Notes: generated from the sequence alone by a model not told the origin. Counted from the first letter of the stretch, positions 1 to 8,696 are shown. The stretch: 64,000 nucleotides of DNA from G016234445 sp964438865 (GCA_964438865.1 CAYTMI010000001.1:611895-675894), one strand, 5' to 3'. A program made the numbers and translations.

Positions 1-965
1 ATGTTTTCCATGGCCGGGCCGACGATCCGCGCGAGGACGTGGAAGAGCTGGAGTTCGCGTTCGCCGAAGACGAAGCCCTCCTCCGCCGACCCGATGAGGA
101 CGAAGCCGACGTCGCCTCCGCCGGAACGGGCGGCAGTCAGGCTGATCGCATGGACTCCCAGGGCGAGCATGTGCGGAGTCGTGCCATCGCCGGGGAGCTC
201 GGCACTGGCAATCTGGCCATGGGTGAGGGCAGCGACTTCGTGCGGACTGGGGGGGATGCGGACATCCGGGCCGTGGGGGTTCGGGTAGACGACTTCGCCG
301 CCTTCGAGGTAGCCCAGCGCCACCACGGGGCCGGGCACAATTGTCCGCAGCGGCCGGTGCAAGGCCCGGACGAGCCCGAGGACCGACGATTCCAGCGCTG
401 CGGCTGCGGCCACATCGGCGATGACGCGCTGCTCGGCGACGTCCCGTTCGGCGGCGGCGAGCTGGGCCTCCTGCCGCGCCGCCGAGGCGATCCACCCGGC
501 TGCGGTCCGCAGGAACGCGATCTCGTCATCCGAAAACGGTTCGTCCCTTAGGCGGCCGACGAGCAGGGCGCCAACCGGCTTCCCGTCGTCAATCAGCGCC
601 GTCGCCCACGCCCGCTCGATGCCGATCTCCGCCAGGATTTGCGTCACCACGCCGGGCGACTCGCGCGGCACGAACTCTACGCCGCCGGGCAGGGCGGCCA
701 ACGCCGGCAGTGCGGCTTCACCGGCCGAATACTCGCGCCCGTCGCTCAGGGGCTGCGCCCAGGCGGGGTAGGACCCGACGACCCGCAGAAACTCGCCGCT
801 CGGATCCAGCACCGAGAGCGATGCCCGGTCGAAGCTCGCCAGTTCCAGGAGGCGGCGCGCGAACTGCTCGAACACGGCCGCGAGGCTGCGGCGGCCGATC
901 ACGAGCCCCGCGAGGTCGAGGAGGATCTCCCTGCGGGCGATGGAGAGGGCGGGTTCGGAGCCCAT
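1..965 (-). CDS. GAF-domain sensor/regulator (3' end beyond window)
   Basis: The reading frame is open from an ATG at 965 to the left edge, at least 321 residues. Two GAF-like small-ligand-binding modules can be read. The first covers about residues 15-155 (around DPSGEFLRVVGSYPAW and GALLVGR). An Ala/Glu-rich helical linker follows (QEAQLAAAERDVAEQRV). The second runs from about residue 175 to the edge (GFVLIGSAEEGFVFGERE, then LFHVLARIVGPAMEN). GAF proteins of this type are cytoplasmic sensors, usually with a C-terminal kinase, phosphatase, cyclase or HTH output. That part is missing, so the output is unknown. The frame stays open upstream of 965 and no good ribosome-binding site is seen, so the start is uncertain. 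The frame itself and its GAF character are clear. Confidence 0.75.
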   Translation of the reverse strand, partial: MGSEPALSIARREILLDLAGLVIGRRSLAAVFEQFARRLLELASFDRASLSVLDPSGEFLRVVGSYPAWAQPLSDGREYSAGEAALPALAALPGGVEFVPRESPGVVTQILAEIGIERAWATALIDDGKPVGALLVGRLRDEPFSDDEIAFLRTAAGWIASAARQEAQLAAAERDVAEQRVIADVAAAAALESSVLGLVRALHRPLRTIVPGPVVALGYLEGGEVVYPNPHGPDVRIPPSPHEVAALTHGQIASAELPGDGTTPHMLALGVHAISLTAARSGGGDVGFVLIGSAEEGFVFGERELQLFHVLARIVGPAMEN

Positions 966-1099
966 CGGGCCTGCCTGGTAAGCGTTATCTCCCCGATCAT
1001 GCCACGGGAGATCAAGTATTCCTATCAGGGTGATCCCTACCGGACGCCCGTGACGGGGTGGGCTTGGAGGAGCGGGCGCCCGGCGGCGAGCGTCCGCGT

Positions 1100-1756
1100 A
1101 TGGAACACGCGATCTTCGGTCCTGCCTTCGTCGCCGGCGGCGTCCTCAACGGATTCCCGCTCAGCGGCCCGATCACCGCCAGCTTTGGCTCCACGAGTAT
1201 CCCCGAGCACGCGGGCGGCCACACCGGCGTCGACATCGGCGCCGCGAGCGGGACCGCCGTCGCGGCGCCGGCACCCGGGTTCATCCTCGAAGCCGGGGCA
1301 AGTGGCGGCGTCTTCGGGACCTGCGTGGTCATGCGCCACCCCGGCGGGACGGTCTCGCTCTTCGCGCACCTCGGCGACGTGGCCGTGGCGCCGGGCATGC
1401 GCGTCCGCCGCGGCGCCCTCCTCGGCAGCGTCAGGATGACCGGCCTCACCACAGGCCCCCACCTCCACTGGGGACTGGGCGAAGGCGGATCGCCGATGGT
1501 CCGCGGCCCACACCTGCGCGACCCCCTCGCCTGCCTCTCCGCGAGCGCCGGCGCGTTCGAACGCGAGCGCCTCCTCCGCGCCGTCGCGAGTAGCCTCCTC
1601 GGGGGCCTCCAGGCTGCCGGCGCACTCTTCGAAACCCACGCCACGGAAGACTTCGAAGGCTACGCGGAGGGCTCCCCCGAACGGCTCATCCTCGCCATCC
1701 AGAAGGCTGCCGACCCCTTCATTGCCCGCTACGGAAGCTGGAACGACGGAACGTAG
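1100..1756 (+). CDS. M23 (LytM-type) metallopeptidase family protein
   Basis: This is a Zn-dependent endopeptidase domain of the LytM/M23 family, which normally cuts peptide crosslinks in peptidoglycan. The family motifs are visible: GGHTGVDIG gives the first His and Asp ligands, and HLHWG gives the HxH motif. A long C-terminal helical tail follows and has no recognised domain. ATG 1100 was chosen over an in-frame GTG at 1058 because it has a GGCGAG-like sequence upstream and starts just before the domain. The N-terminus shows no convincing signal peptide, which is odd for a wall hydrolase, so the protein might be cytoplasmic or use another substrate. It is divergent from the GAF gene on the other strand. 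Confidence 0.82.
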   Translation: MEHAIFGPAFVAGGVLNGFPLSGPITASFGSTSIPEHAGGHTGVDIGAASGTAVAAPAPGFILEAGASGGVFGTCVVMRHPGGTVSLFAHLGDVAVAPGMRVRRGALLGSVRMTGLTTGPHLHWGLGEGGSPMVRGPHLRDPLACLSASAGAFERERLLRAVASSLLGGLQAAGALFETHATEDFEGYAEGSPERLILAIQKAADPFIARYGSWNDGT

Positions 1757-1769
1757 AACGCCGATTCGC

Positions 1770-1775
1770 TACACT
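1770..1775 (+). promoter_or_regulatory. TANNNT -10 element (TACACT), near-leaderless
   Basis: TACACT ends 8 bases before the ATG at 1784, with no ribosome-binding site between them. The transcript should start at or next to the start codon. Confidence 0.5.
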
Positions 1776-1783
1776 CGACGGGT

Positions 1784-2641
1784 ATGACGCCCGAATCCCG
1801 CTCCTACTTTTCGCAACGACTGAAGATGCATTACCTGGTCTGGGGCGACGAAACGAAGCCGCCACTCCTGCTGATCCACGGCACCCGTGACCACGCCCGC
1901 TCCTGGGACCGGACCGCCGAAGCGCTGAGCGACCGCTACTGCGTCTACGCCCCGGACCTTCGCGGCCACGGCGATTCCCAGTGGGCCATTGGCGGCGACT
2001 ACTCCATCATCGACTACGCGCTCGACATCCACGCGCTCGGCGAAGCCATCGGCCGCGCACCCTACACCGTCATCGGGCATTCGCTGGGCGGCGGCGTCAC
2101 CCTCCAGTACGCGGGGGCCTTCCCGGAAAAGGTTTCGAAAGTCGTCACGATCGAGGGCCTTGGCGGGCTTGGTTGGGCGAGCGGGGTCCGGCGGCCTGCC
2201 CATGTGCGCATGCGCCAGTGGGTCGAAAGCATGCGGAAGCTCGAACAGCGCCGCCTCCGCAGCTACGAAGACATCGACACGGCGACGGAACGGATGATGG
2301 AGGCGAACCGTCACCTTTCGCCGGAACTCGCCCGCCACCTCACGGTCGATGGCGTGAAGCCCGCTGACGACGGCGGCGTCACCTGGAAGTTCGACAACTT
2401 CACCCACGCCGGGTCTCCCTACGAGTTCAACATGGAAGACGCCCGCGACCTCTGGAACCAGATCCGCTGCCCACTCCTTATCATCTGGGGCGAAGAGAGC
2501 TGGGGGGCACGGGACATGGAGCTGGACCTGAGCGCGTTCCACGACTACCGCTACGAAAAGGTGGCGAAGGCCGGCCACTGGGTACACCACGACCAGTTCG
2601 AGGTGTTCATCGGGCTGGTCAACCGGTTCCTGGCCGAATGA
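1784..2641 (+). CDS. alpha/beta hydrolase
   Basis: A complete alpha/beta-hydrolase fold of 285 residues. It has an oxyanion-hole HGTRD, the nucleophile elbow GHSLGG (Ser at about 100) and a late catalytic His in AGHWVHHD (about 269). A lid-like helical insert separates the two halves. The family contains esterases, epoxide hydrolases and C-C hydrolases, and the sequence does not show which substrate is used. The start at 1784 is supported by a TANNNT element 8 bases upstream. The stop overlaps the next start as ATGA, so translation of the following DsbA-like lipoprotein is probably coupled. Confidence 0.88.
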   Translation: MTPESRSYFSQRLKMHYLVWGDETKPPLLLIHGTRDHARSWDRTAEALSDRYCVYAPDLRGHGDSQWAIGGDYSIIDYALDIHALGEAIGRAPYTVIGHSLGGGVTLQYAGAFPEKVSKVVTIEGLGGLGWASGVRRPAHVRMRQWVESMRKLEQRRLRSYEDIDTATERMMEANRHLSPELARHLTVDGVKPADDGGVTWKFDNFTHAGSPYEFNMEDARDLWNQIRCPLLIIWGEESWGARDMELDLSAFHDYRYEKVAKAGHWVHHDQFEVFIGLVNRFLAE

Positions 2642-3402
2642 GCGGGTGCCGGCCGTTGGTCATCGCTTTCGCACTCGCCGCCGGGGTGGCGGTACTTGCC
2701 GCGGCCTGCGGGGGCGGCGGCGACGATGGCAACGGCTCCCCCGCCGCTTCGCGCACCCCCACCCTGGCGCTGACATCGCAGCCTTCGCCCGGGACCACGA
2801 CGGCGGACCCGGTGCTGGCCGGGATCCAGCAACTGAGCGTCCCCGTGGACCTGGCCGACGGCCGCACGCTCGGCAAGAGCAACGCACCCGTGCGGCTGAC
2901 CATGTGGGAAGACTTCCAGTGCCCCTTCTGCCTGAAGTACACGGCCCAGGTCGAGCCGGCGATCGTCGACGAGTATGTGAAGACGGGGAAGGTGCGGATC
3001 GAGTTCCGGCAGTGGCCGATCCTCGGGCAGGAATCGCTGAACGCCGCTATCGGCAGCCAGTGTGCCGCCGAGCAGAAGAAGTTCTGGGAATATCACAAGG
3101 CGCTGTTCCTGGTCCAGGCCGAAGCCGGGCAGCACCTGACCGAGAAGCTCAACGTCGGCCGCTTCAGCGACCAGAGCTTGCTCGACGTCGCCGCGAAGGT
3201 GGGGCTGGACACGCAGGTGTGGGGCGCTTGCTACCAGGCGAAGAGCTATCTCGCGCTCACGCAGGAAGACGCTCGCGCCGCCCAAACGGCAGGCCTCCGG
3301 GGTACGCCCGGCTTCGCGGTCAACGGCACCGCGATCCAGACGCCGTCAACGCTCGACGCCTGGCGCAAGCTCCTCAATGACGCGGTCGCGAAAGCGAAGT
3401 AG
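2638..3402 (+). CDS. DsbA-like thioredoxin-fold lipoprotein
   Basis: An exported thiol oxidoreductase or isomerase of the Thioredoxin_4/DsbA-like group. Residues 1-24 form a lipoprotein signal ending LAAAC, with lipidation at Cys24. A Gly/Ser/Thr-rich spacer follows. The thioredoxin domain carries CPFC (Cys95, Cys98) and the cis-Pro loop GTPGFAVNG near the end. It would work on disulfides outside the membrane. The start ATG overlaps the upstream hydrolase stop by four bases. The 3' end runs 29 bases into the convergent ORF6N gene. Confidence 0.9.
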   Translation: MSGCRPLVIAFALAAGVAVLAAACGGGGDDGNGSPAASRTPTLALTSQPSPGTTTADPVLAGIQQLSVPVDLADGRTLGKSNAPVRLTMWEDFQCPFCLKYTAQVEPAIVDEYVKTGKVRIEFRQWPILGQESLNAAIGSQCAAEQKKFWEYHKALFLVQAEAGQHLTEKLNVGRFSDQSLLDVAAKVGLDTQVWGACYQAKSYLALTQEDARAAQTAGLRGTPGFAVNGTAIQTPSTLDAWRKLLNDAVAKAK

Positions 3403-3955
3403 TAGCGGGCGGGGGCAGAGCCGGGCCGCTGTCCTGTTGCGGCGCCGGGAACCCCAGCGGCTTGCGCTCCGGCGGCGTGTTCGGGGGCATCAGGTCCGCG
3501 ACGGCGGCGAAGATCAGTGAGACGCGCCGTTCGAGGTCGCCGAGGCGCTGGGAGATCTCGGCGTTCGTGGTCAGGAGTACCCGCAGCCGCACGAACGCGC
3601 GCATGATTTCGACGTTCACCTGGACCGCCCGGGGGCTGCGGAGCACACTCGAGAGCATCGCCACACCCTGCTCGGTGAACGCGTACGGCAGGTAGCGGCG
3701 CCCACCGCGCGAACTTGAGCTTGCAAATTGCAATCTCAAGTCCTCGAACTCCTCTTTCGTGAGCTGGAACATGAAGTCTTCGGGGAAGCGCTCCAGATTC
3801 CGTTTCACGGCGAGGACGAGGTTGCCGGTCTTGACGCCGTAAAGTGCCGCGAGGTCGGCATCCAGCATCACCCGCTGGCCGCGGACCACCGCGATGGTCC
3901 GGTCGATGTGCTCCGGGGCGACGATGGCGGTGGTGTCGGCCATGCGGCAGACCAT
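3374..3955 (-). CDS. ORF6N-domain protein
   Basis: The N-terminal half matches the ORF6N domain. Recognisable segments are VMLDADLAALYGV, AVKRNLERFPEDFMFQLT and YLPYAFTEQGVAML, about residues 25-120. ORF6N is a DNA-associated domain common in phage and mobile-element proteins and also found as single chromosomal genes. The exact role is unknown. The C-terminus is Pro-rich and probably disordered. The gene is convergent with the DsbA-like lipoprotein gene and overlaps its last 29 bases. A second in-frame ATG at 3943 is an equally possible start. No other phage genes lie nearby, so this is probably a stand-alone regulator or remnant. Confidence 0.85.
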   Translation of the reverse strand: MVCRMADTTAIVAPEHIDRTIAVVRGQRVMLDADLAALYGVKTGNLVLAVKRNLERFPEDFMFQLTKEEFEDLRLQFASSSSRGGRRYLPYAFTEQGVAMLSSVLRSPRAVQVNVEIMRAFVRLRVLLTTNAEISQRLGDLERRVSLIFAAVADLMPPNTPPERKPLGFPAPQQDSGPALPPPATTSLSRPRH

Positions 3956-4007
3956 ACGCGGCGGGCATGCGATCGCCTACGTGCGTCGGGCACGTGTCGG
4001 TAGGGGT

Positions 4008-4026
4008 GCCCCACCGTGGGCGCATC
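4008..4026 (+). repeat. REP-like palindromic repeat, family 3, single copy
   Basis: The 19 bases GCCCCACCGTGGGCGCATC recur exactly in both copies of the tandem at 34995-35074. The core can form a 6-bp GC hairpin. It lies in the non-coding space between the ORF6N and aldolase genes. Confidence 0.6.
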
Positions 4027-4076
4027 TGGAGCCGCCAGTTCCCCCCGTTCGGCCGCCGTCCCCGACGTGGTGACGG

Positions 4077-4727
4077 TTACAGGATGCCGGCCTTCCGGGC
4101 GTCGTCGAGGAAGCGCTGGATGCCGATGTCCGTGAGCGGGTGTTTCAGCATCTGCGGCAGGAGCGAGGGCGGGATGGTGGCGATGTGGGCGCCGGCGTGG
4201 GCAGCCGCCGTGACATGCAGCGGGTGGCGAAGGCTTGCGGCGAGGACCCGGGCGCCGAGGTTGTAGCTTTCGAAGATGGCGACACACTGCCGGACCAGCT
4301 CCATGCCGTCCTCACCGACGTCGTCCAGGCGGCCGACGAACGGGCTGACGAAGGTCGCCCCGGCGAGCGCCGCCAGCAGCGCCTGGTTCACCGAAAAGAT
4401 GAGCGTCGTGTTGATCCGGATGCCCTCGGCGCTGCAACGGTGGATGGCTTCCAGCCCCTCTTCGTCGATCGGGATCTTGACGACGACGTTCGGATGCCAG
4501 GACGCCAGTTCGCGCGCCTCCGCGACAAGGTCGTCGGCCTTCCGGGAGACGCACTCGGCGCTGATCGGGCCGTCGATGACGCTGGCGATCTCCTGTACGC
4601 GTTCGCGGTAGCTGACCCCGCCCTCCTTCGCGAGCAGGCTGGGGTTCGTGGTCACGCCGGAAATGACGCCGAAGCGGGCGGCGGCGCGGACCTCGGCGAT
4701 GGAAGCGGTGTCGAGGAAAAGCTGCAT
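4077..4727 (-). CDS. transaldolase / fructose-6-phosphate aldolase-like (TalC/Fsa type)
   Basis: A short-form transaldolase-family class I aldolase of 216 residues, the usual size for TalC/Fsa proteins. It moves or cleaves C3 units of sugar phosphates in the cytoplasm. Diagnostic segments are the N-terminal MQLFLDTA, GVTTNPSLLAKEG, VVVKIPI with the Schiff-base Lys, and TFVSPFVGRLDD. The start at 4727 was chosen because family members begin at M-x-x-F-L-D-T-A. An upstream ATG at 4760 would add 11 atypical residues. Sequence alone does not separate the transaldolase and F6P-aldolase activities. The gene is divergent from the GNAT gene. Confidence 0.9.
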   Translation of the reverse strand: MQLFLDTASIAEVRAAARFGVISGVTTNPSLLAKEGGVSYRERVQEIASVIDGPISAECVSRKADDLVAEARELASWHPNVVVKIPIDEEGLEAIHRCSAEGIRINTTLIFSVNQALLAALAGATFVSPFVGRLDDVGEDGMELVRQCVAIFESYNLGARVLAASLRHPLHVTAAAHAGAHIATIPPSLLPQMLKHPLTDIGIQRFLDDARKAGIL

Positions 4728-4841
4728 GGGCGGGCGAGGCTCCGTCGGGTGTGCCGCCATGGTACAGGGGGCATCCCTTTCCGGGGCCGCGCCGCCGGGA
4801 TCTTTGCGTCCGGGGCCGACTTACGTCCGCCCACCGTGCGC

Positions 4842-4847
4842 TAAGCT
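4842..4847 (+). promoter_or_regulatory. TANNNT -10 element (TAAGCT), leaderless
   Basis: TAAGCT ends 6 bases before GTG 4854 and no ribosome-binding site is present. It therefore supports the GTG as the start of a leaderless mRNA. Confidence 0.5.
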
Positions 4848-4853
4848 GGCCTC

Positions 4854-5387
4854 GTGGCCCCCGTCACCGTCCGCGCCGAGACCGAATCCGACCATGCGGC
4901 CATCGCCCGGGTGGTCGGCGCCGCCTTCTCGCCGCGCGAAGGGGAGGTCCGGTTGGTCGACGCGATCCGCCGGGCGCCGGGGTTCGACCCTCGCCTTTCG
5001 CTGGTGGCGGAGGTGGATGGCGAAGTCGTGGGCCACCTGCTCTTCTCCCCCTGCGTCATCGAGACCGCCGGCGGCGAGGTGGCCGCACTCGCGCTGGCGC
5101 CGGTTTCCGTGGTCCCGGGCTACGAACATCTGCGCGTGGGCACGTTGCTGATACGCCAGGGACTGGCGGAGGCTGCGCACCTCGGCCACGGGATCGTCAT
5201 CGTGCTTGGGCACCCGAAGTACTACCGGCGGTTCGGGTTCCGGCCGGCGCGGCCGCTGGGCATCGTCGCGCCCTGGCCCGTCCCCGGCGCCGTCTTCCAG
5301 GTGCTGGAACTGCGGCCCGGCGCCCTCGCTGGCGTCGCCGGCACCGTGCGCTACCCCCCGCCCTTCGACGCCGACGTGACTCCGTAG
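4854..5387 (+). CDS. GNAT family N-acetyltransferase
   Basis: A 177-residue GNAT protein that would transfer an acetyl group from acetyl-CoA to an amine. The central VVGHLLFSPC and LALAPVSVVPGYEHLRVGTLLI strands carry the degenerate acetyl-CoA loop. The C-terminal segment HPKYYRRFGFRPA is typical of the YhbS-like subgroup. The substrate is unknown. The GTG start is supported by a TANNNT element 6 bases upstream and by the first beta strand (VTVRAET) beginning right after it. Divergent from the aldolase gene. Confidence 0.88.
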   Translation: MAPVTVRAETESDHAAIARVVGAAFSPREGEVRLVDAIRRAPGFDPRLSLVAEVDGEVVGHLLFSPCVIETAGGEVAALALAPVSVVPGYEHLRVGTLLIRQGLAEAAHLGHGIVIVLGHPKYYRRFGFRPARPLGIVAPWPVPGAVFQVLELRPGALAGVAGTVRYPPPFDADVTP

Positions 5388-5417
5388 GCCCTTTCCCCAT
5401 GTTTCCCCCGGCTGCGC

Positions 5418-5423
5418 TACCCT
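5418..5423 (+). promoter_or_regulatory. TANNNT -10 element (TACCCT), leaderless
   Basis: TACCCT ends 6 bases before ATG 5430, with no ribosome-binding site between them. Confidence 0.45.
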
Positions 5424-5429
5424 GAGGCA

Positions 5430-6425
5430 ATGCGCCGCTTCCTCCTCCCGCTCGCCATGACCGTCCTTGTCGCGCTCCTGCTCGCTGCCTGTGGCGGCAG
5501 TGACAGCGACGGGGCCAGCCCGACGAAGTTCCCGACTTCCACCGACCCCGCCCAGGCGGTGCCGACCGGACAGCGCAATACGATCAACGTGGTCGTCGCC
5601 GGCTCGGACTGGTACGTGGGCGACAACAACTTCGTCTTCGGGATCACCGACCTCAAGGACAACCCCCAGGGTGGCGCGAAAGCGACCGCCACCTTCTTCG
5701 ACCTTCGCGACCCCGCCAACCCGAAGCCGGTGTTCACGAAGGAAGCCGTCGCCAGCGCCCCGGGTGTGGGCGCCAAGACGCAACATGTCCACACCAGCGG
5801 CGAGACGCACGGTCACGGCGGTGGCGACGAGGACCGCGTCGGTTACTTCGTGACCGTGAACTTCGACCACGCCGGCTTCTGGGGCCTCGTCGTCGAGGCA
5901 ACCCTGAAGGACGGGACGAAGGGCCAGAGCGACGTCGGCTTCCAGGTGACCGCGAAGCCCTCGATCGTTTCGCCCGGGGCGAAGGCGCCGAAGAGCGACA
6001 ACCTGACGAAGAAGGAAGTCACCGACATCCGCCAGATCGACTCCGGCACCCCGGCAAACGACATGCACGACGTGAAGATCAAGGATGCGATCACAGCCGG
6101 ACGCCCGCTGGTGGTGGTCTTTTCGACCCCCGCGTTCTGCACGTCGCGTTTCTGCGGGCCGGTGAACGAAGAGGTCGAGGCCCTGCAAAGCATCTATAAG
6201 GACCGGGTCGACTTCGTCCACATCGAGATCTGGAAGAACTTCGAAAAGCGCGAACTGAGCCCGACCGTGAAGGAATGGATTGTCCGCGCCGACGGCGGCC
6301 TGAGCGAACCGTGGGTGTTCGTCGTCGACGCGAAGGGGACAGTGTACGACCGCTGGGAAGGCCCGGTGGCGCGCAACATCATGGAGCCGTCCGTGAAGGC
6401 GGTCGCCGAGGGCAAGACGAGGTAG
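5430..6425 (+). CDS. Lipoprotein with His-rich loop and C-terminal thioredoxin-like domain
   Basis: A 331-residue exported lipoprotein with signal and lipobox LLAAC (lipidated Cys21). Residues about 45-180 form a beta-rich domain interrupted by a His-rich loop (HVHTSGETHGHGGG), a plausible metal site. The C-terminal domain (about 200-325) looks thioredoxin-like (VVVFSTPAFCTSRFCGP ... EPWVFVVDAKG). Its two cysteines, 237 and 242, are spaced CxxxxC instead of CxxC. The arrangement recalls Sco/peroxiredoxin-like extracytoplasmic proteins, but no family was assigned with certainty. The start lies next to a TANNNT element. The P450 gene follows on the opposite strand 12 bases away. Confidence 0.85.
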   Translation: MRRFLLPLAMTVLVALLLAACGGSDSDGASPTKFPTSTDPAQAVPTGQRNTINVVVAGSDWYVGDNNFVFGITDLKDNPQGGAKATATFFDLRDPANPKPVFTKEAVASAPGVGAKTQHVHTSGETHGHGGGDEDRVGYFVTVNFDHAGFWGLVVEATLKDGTKGQSDVGFQVTAKPSIVSPGAKAPKSDNLTKKEVTDIRQIDSGTPANDMHDVKIKDAITAGRPLVVVFSTPAFCTSRFCGPVNEEVEALQSIYKDRVDFVHIEIWKNFEKRELSPTVKEWIVRADGGLSEPWVFVVDAKGTVYDRWEGPVARNIMEPSVKAVAEGKTR

Positions 6426-6437
6426 CGCTGCCGCCGC

Positions 6438-7685
6438 TTACGAGACGAGGACGCGCAGCTCCACGAGGCCCCGGAAGGCGGGTACCTGGCGATGTTCGAT
6501 CGTCGCTGACGGGTCCAGGCGCAGCTTCGGGAACCGCTGGATGAGCGCCAGCACCGCCGTCTGTGCTTCGAGCCGGGCAAGCGGGGCGCCGAGGCAGTAG
6601 CGCCGCCCGCCGCCAAAGGAGACGTGGTTGATCTCTTCGCGGGCGACGTCGAAGTGGTGCGGGTCCGGGTGGACCGAGGGGTCGTGGTTCGCCCCCGCCA
6701 GCGACACGCCGATGCTCTGGCCCGCGTGGATCGGGCACCCCCGGATCTCCGTGTCGGTCAGCGTCGTCCGCCCCGACTGAACCACCGGCGGGTCGTAGCG
6801 GATCATCTCTTCGACCGCGTTGACGATCAGCGAGGGGTCGGCGCGGAGCTTTTCCAGTTCGGCCGGGTTGTTGAGCAGCGCCAGCACGCCGTTGCCGATC
6901 AGGTCCGTGGTGGTGAGGTTGCCAGCGGCGAGGAGGAGTTGGGTCATGGTGACGACCTCGTCGTCGCTCAGCATCTCGCCGTGCTCTTCGGCTTCGATCA
7001 TTCCCGTGATCAGGTCGTGGCGGCGGTCCTTGCGCCGCTCGGCGATGGCGTGGACCAGGTAGTCGTTTTGTTCGCGGCCCGCCTTTTCGACCTGCGCCCG
7101 CTTTTCCTCTGAAAGGAAGGGGTTGAACCCCTGGATGGCGATGTCGGACCACGTCTTGAACTTCTTCTGGTCCTTCGGGTCCACGCCAAGCATCTCCGCG
7201 ATGACGATAGTCGGCAGCGGCGCCGAGAAGTCGGCGATGACGTCGAACCCGTCGCGGCCCTCAAGCCCGTCGAGCAGTTCGTTGGTAATTTCGGTGATAC
7301 GGGGGCCCATGGCCTCGACGGCGCGGGGCGTGAAGGCCTTGTTCACGAGCCCGCGAAGGCGGTCGTGGTGGGGCGGGTCCTGGAAGAGCATGCTCGGTTC
7401 GGCGTCGCTTTCGGCCAGCCGCTGTGCCCGCATCCGGCCGGCGATGCTGTCGTTCTTCGACTTGCGGGGGTCGACCGAAAGCTCGCGGTTGTGGAGCACG
7501 GCCGTCACGTCTTCGTGGCGCGTGAGCACGTACGAACCCATCAGCGCGTTGTAGTGAACCGGCTCGCGTTCGCGCAGTTCGTCCAGGATCGGGTGGGGGT
7601 CTTCGCGGAAGGCCGGGTCCATCGGGGTGAGCTGGATGCCGGTGGGCACTGGCTTCGCCGTGGAGGGTTCATTCGTTGCGGTCAT
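6438..7685 (-). CDS. Cytochrome P450
   Basis: A soluble bacterial cytochrome P450 monooxygenase of 415 residues, the normal length. Visible signatures are the heme-binding loop FGGGRRYCLGAPLAR with the axial Cys at about 364, the ExxR motif EEMIR (292-296), and the I-helix segment LLLAAGNLTTTD (about 251-261). That segment stands where many bacterial P450s have AGHETT. The protein needs ferredoxin and a reductase, and neither is encoded nearby. The substrate is unknown. It is monocistronic and convergent with the lipoprotein gene. The upstream GGAGCACG serves as a weak ribosome-binding site. Confidence 0.95.
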   Translation of the reverse strand: MTATNEPSTAKPVPTGIQLTPMDPAFREDPHPILDELREREPVHYNALMGSYVLTRHEDVTAVLHNRELSVDPRKSKNDSIAGRMRAQRLAESDAEPSMLFQDPPHHDRLRGLVNKAFTPRAVEAMGPRITEITNELLDGLEGRDGFDVIADFSAPLPTIVIAEMLGVDPKDQKKFKTWSDIAIQGFNPFLSEEKRAQVEKAGREQNDYLVHAIAERRKDRRHDLITGMIEAEEHGEMLSDDEVVTMTQLLLAAGNLTTTDLIGNGVLALLNNPAELEKLRADPSLIVNAVEEMIRYDPPVVQSGRTTLTDTEIRGCPIHAGQSIGVSLAGANHDPSVHPDPHHFDVAREEINHVSFGGGRRYCLGAPLARLEAQTAVLALIQRFPKLRLDPSATIEHRQVPAFRGLVELRVLVS

Positions 7686-7782
7686 GACATCGTGCTCCAG
7701 TCGTCAAAGACGAACGATATTCGTGGATTCTACGTCGAACGGCGGAGCATGTGTAGGGGCGAATTCGTAAAGAAAGCCGCGG

Positions 7783-8583
7783 CTATCCCAGGTCTTCGGC
7801 CCAGGCCGCGCCGCCGTCTTTCGCCACAAAGCGGCCGAGGCCCGGCGCCGGCAGATGGCTCGCGCCGACCAGGCAGCCTTCGCGCACCAACCGTTCCAGG
7901 ATCTTCAACCGCGTCTGGCGGGCGATGCCCCGGTCCCAGTCGAAGCTGTTGACGAGGTCCGGCTCCTCGGCGTCTGCCTTCGAAATCACGACATCGCCGA
8001 GGATGAAGCCGCGTTCGCCGGCGGAACTGATGACGACGCTCGTGTGGCCCGGCGTGTGCCCGGGCGTGGGGATGGCCGTGAGCGACGGCGCCAGCGTGTG
8101 TTCGCCTTCGATCAGTTCCATGCAGCCCATCGCTTCCAACGGCACGACGTCGCGGACGAACGAATCCGGCGGCGGCGTGGCGTTGCCGTAGTGCTCCCAG
8201 TCGGCGCGGGGGACGTGGTAGCGCGCCTTGGGGAACAGCGGCTTGCCGGTCGCGCGGTCCAGGTTCCAGCCCGTGTGGTCGCCGTGGAGGTGGGTGAAGA
8301 CGACGGCGTCGATGGAGGCCGGGTCGACTTTCGCGGCGGCCAGCTCGGCCATGAGCCGCCCCTGGAATTCCGGCCCCCAGCCGGTGTCGACCAGCACCGA
8401 ACGGCTGCCGTCGACGAGCAGGAAGCAGCCGAAGTTGAGCGGCACCCGGCCCTCGGAGTCGAAATAGCCGCGGAAGCGGTCGAGCGCCGGGCCGGCCTCC
8501 GGGTAGACCGCGGTGGCGGCATAGGGCATCACGTTATCCACCAGCGCCACCACTTCAACATTGCCAACCCGCCGTCGTTCCAT
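7783..8583 (-). CDS. MBL-fold metallohydrolase (lactonase/phosphotriesterase-like)
   Basis: A metallo-beta-lactamase-fold hydrolase of 266 residues. The first metal motif is HLHGDHTG (VVFTHLHGDHTGWN), the later His is in PTPGHTPGHTSV, and the Asp is in GFILGDVV. The layout, with a long segment between the N-terminal DTGWG and the metal motif, resembles the quorum-lactonase and methyl-parathion-hydrolase group. The natural substrate cannot be told. ATG 8583 was chosen because it has an AGGA-containing upstream sequence and the first strand (VEVVALVDN) starts soon after. A longer upstream frame has no family-like sequence. Confidence 0.9.
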   Translation of the reverse strand: MERRRVGNVEVVALVDNVMPYAATAVYPEAGPALDRFRGYFDSEGRVPLNFGCFLLVDGSRSVLVDTGWGPEFQGRLMAELAAAKVDPASIDAVVFTHLHGDHTGWNLDRATGKPLFPKARYHVPRADWEHYGNATPPPDSFVRDVVPLEAMGCMELIEGEHTLAPSLTAIPTPGHTPGHTSVVISSAGERGFILGDVVISKADAEEPDLVNSFDWDRGIARQTRLKILERLVREGCLVGASHLPAPGLGRFVAKDGGAAWAEDLG

Positions 8584-8684
8584 GTTCCTGAGTCCTCGTT
8601 TCGTCCGGATGTGGCCGCCGGTGAAAAGGTACCGCGCGGCGGCCGAGTTGGCGATGGGGTGGGCCTCCCAGTTCGCCGGTGGTG

Positions 8685-8690
8685 TAGGAT
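8685..8690 (+). promoter_or_regulatory. TANNNT -10 element (TAGGAT), leaderless
   Basis: TAGGAT ends 6 bases before ATG 8697 with no ribosome-binding site in between. Confidence 0.5.
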
Positions 8691-8696
8691 TCGCCC

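Noticed and set aside
3374..3955. Prophage remnant at the ORF6N gene
   Set aside because: A single ORF6N gene without phage neighbours, integrase or attachment repeats does not support a prophage.
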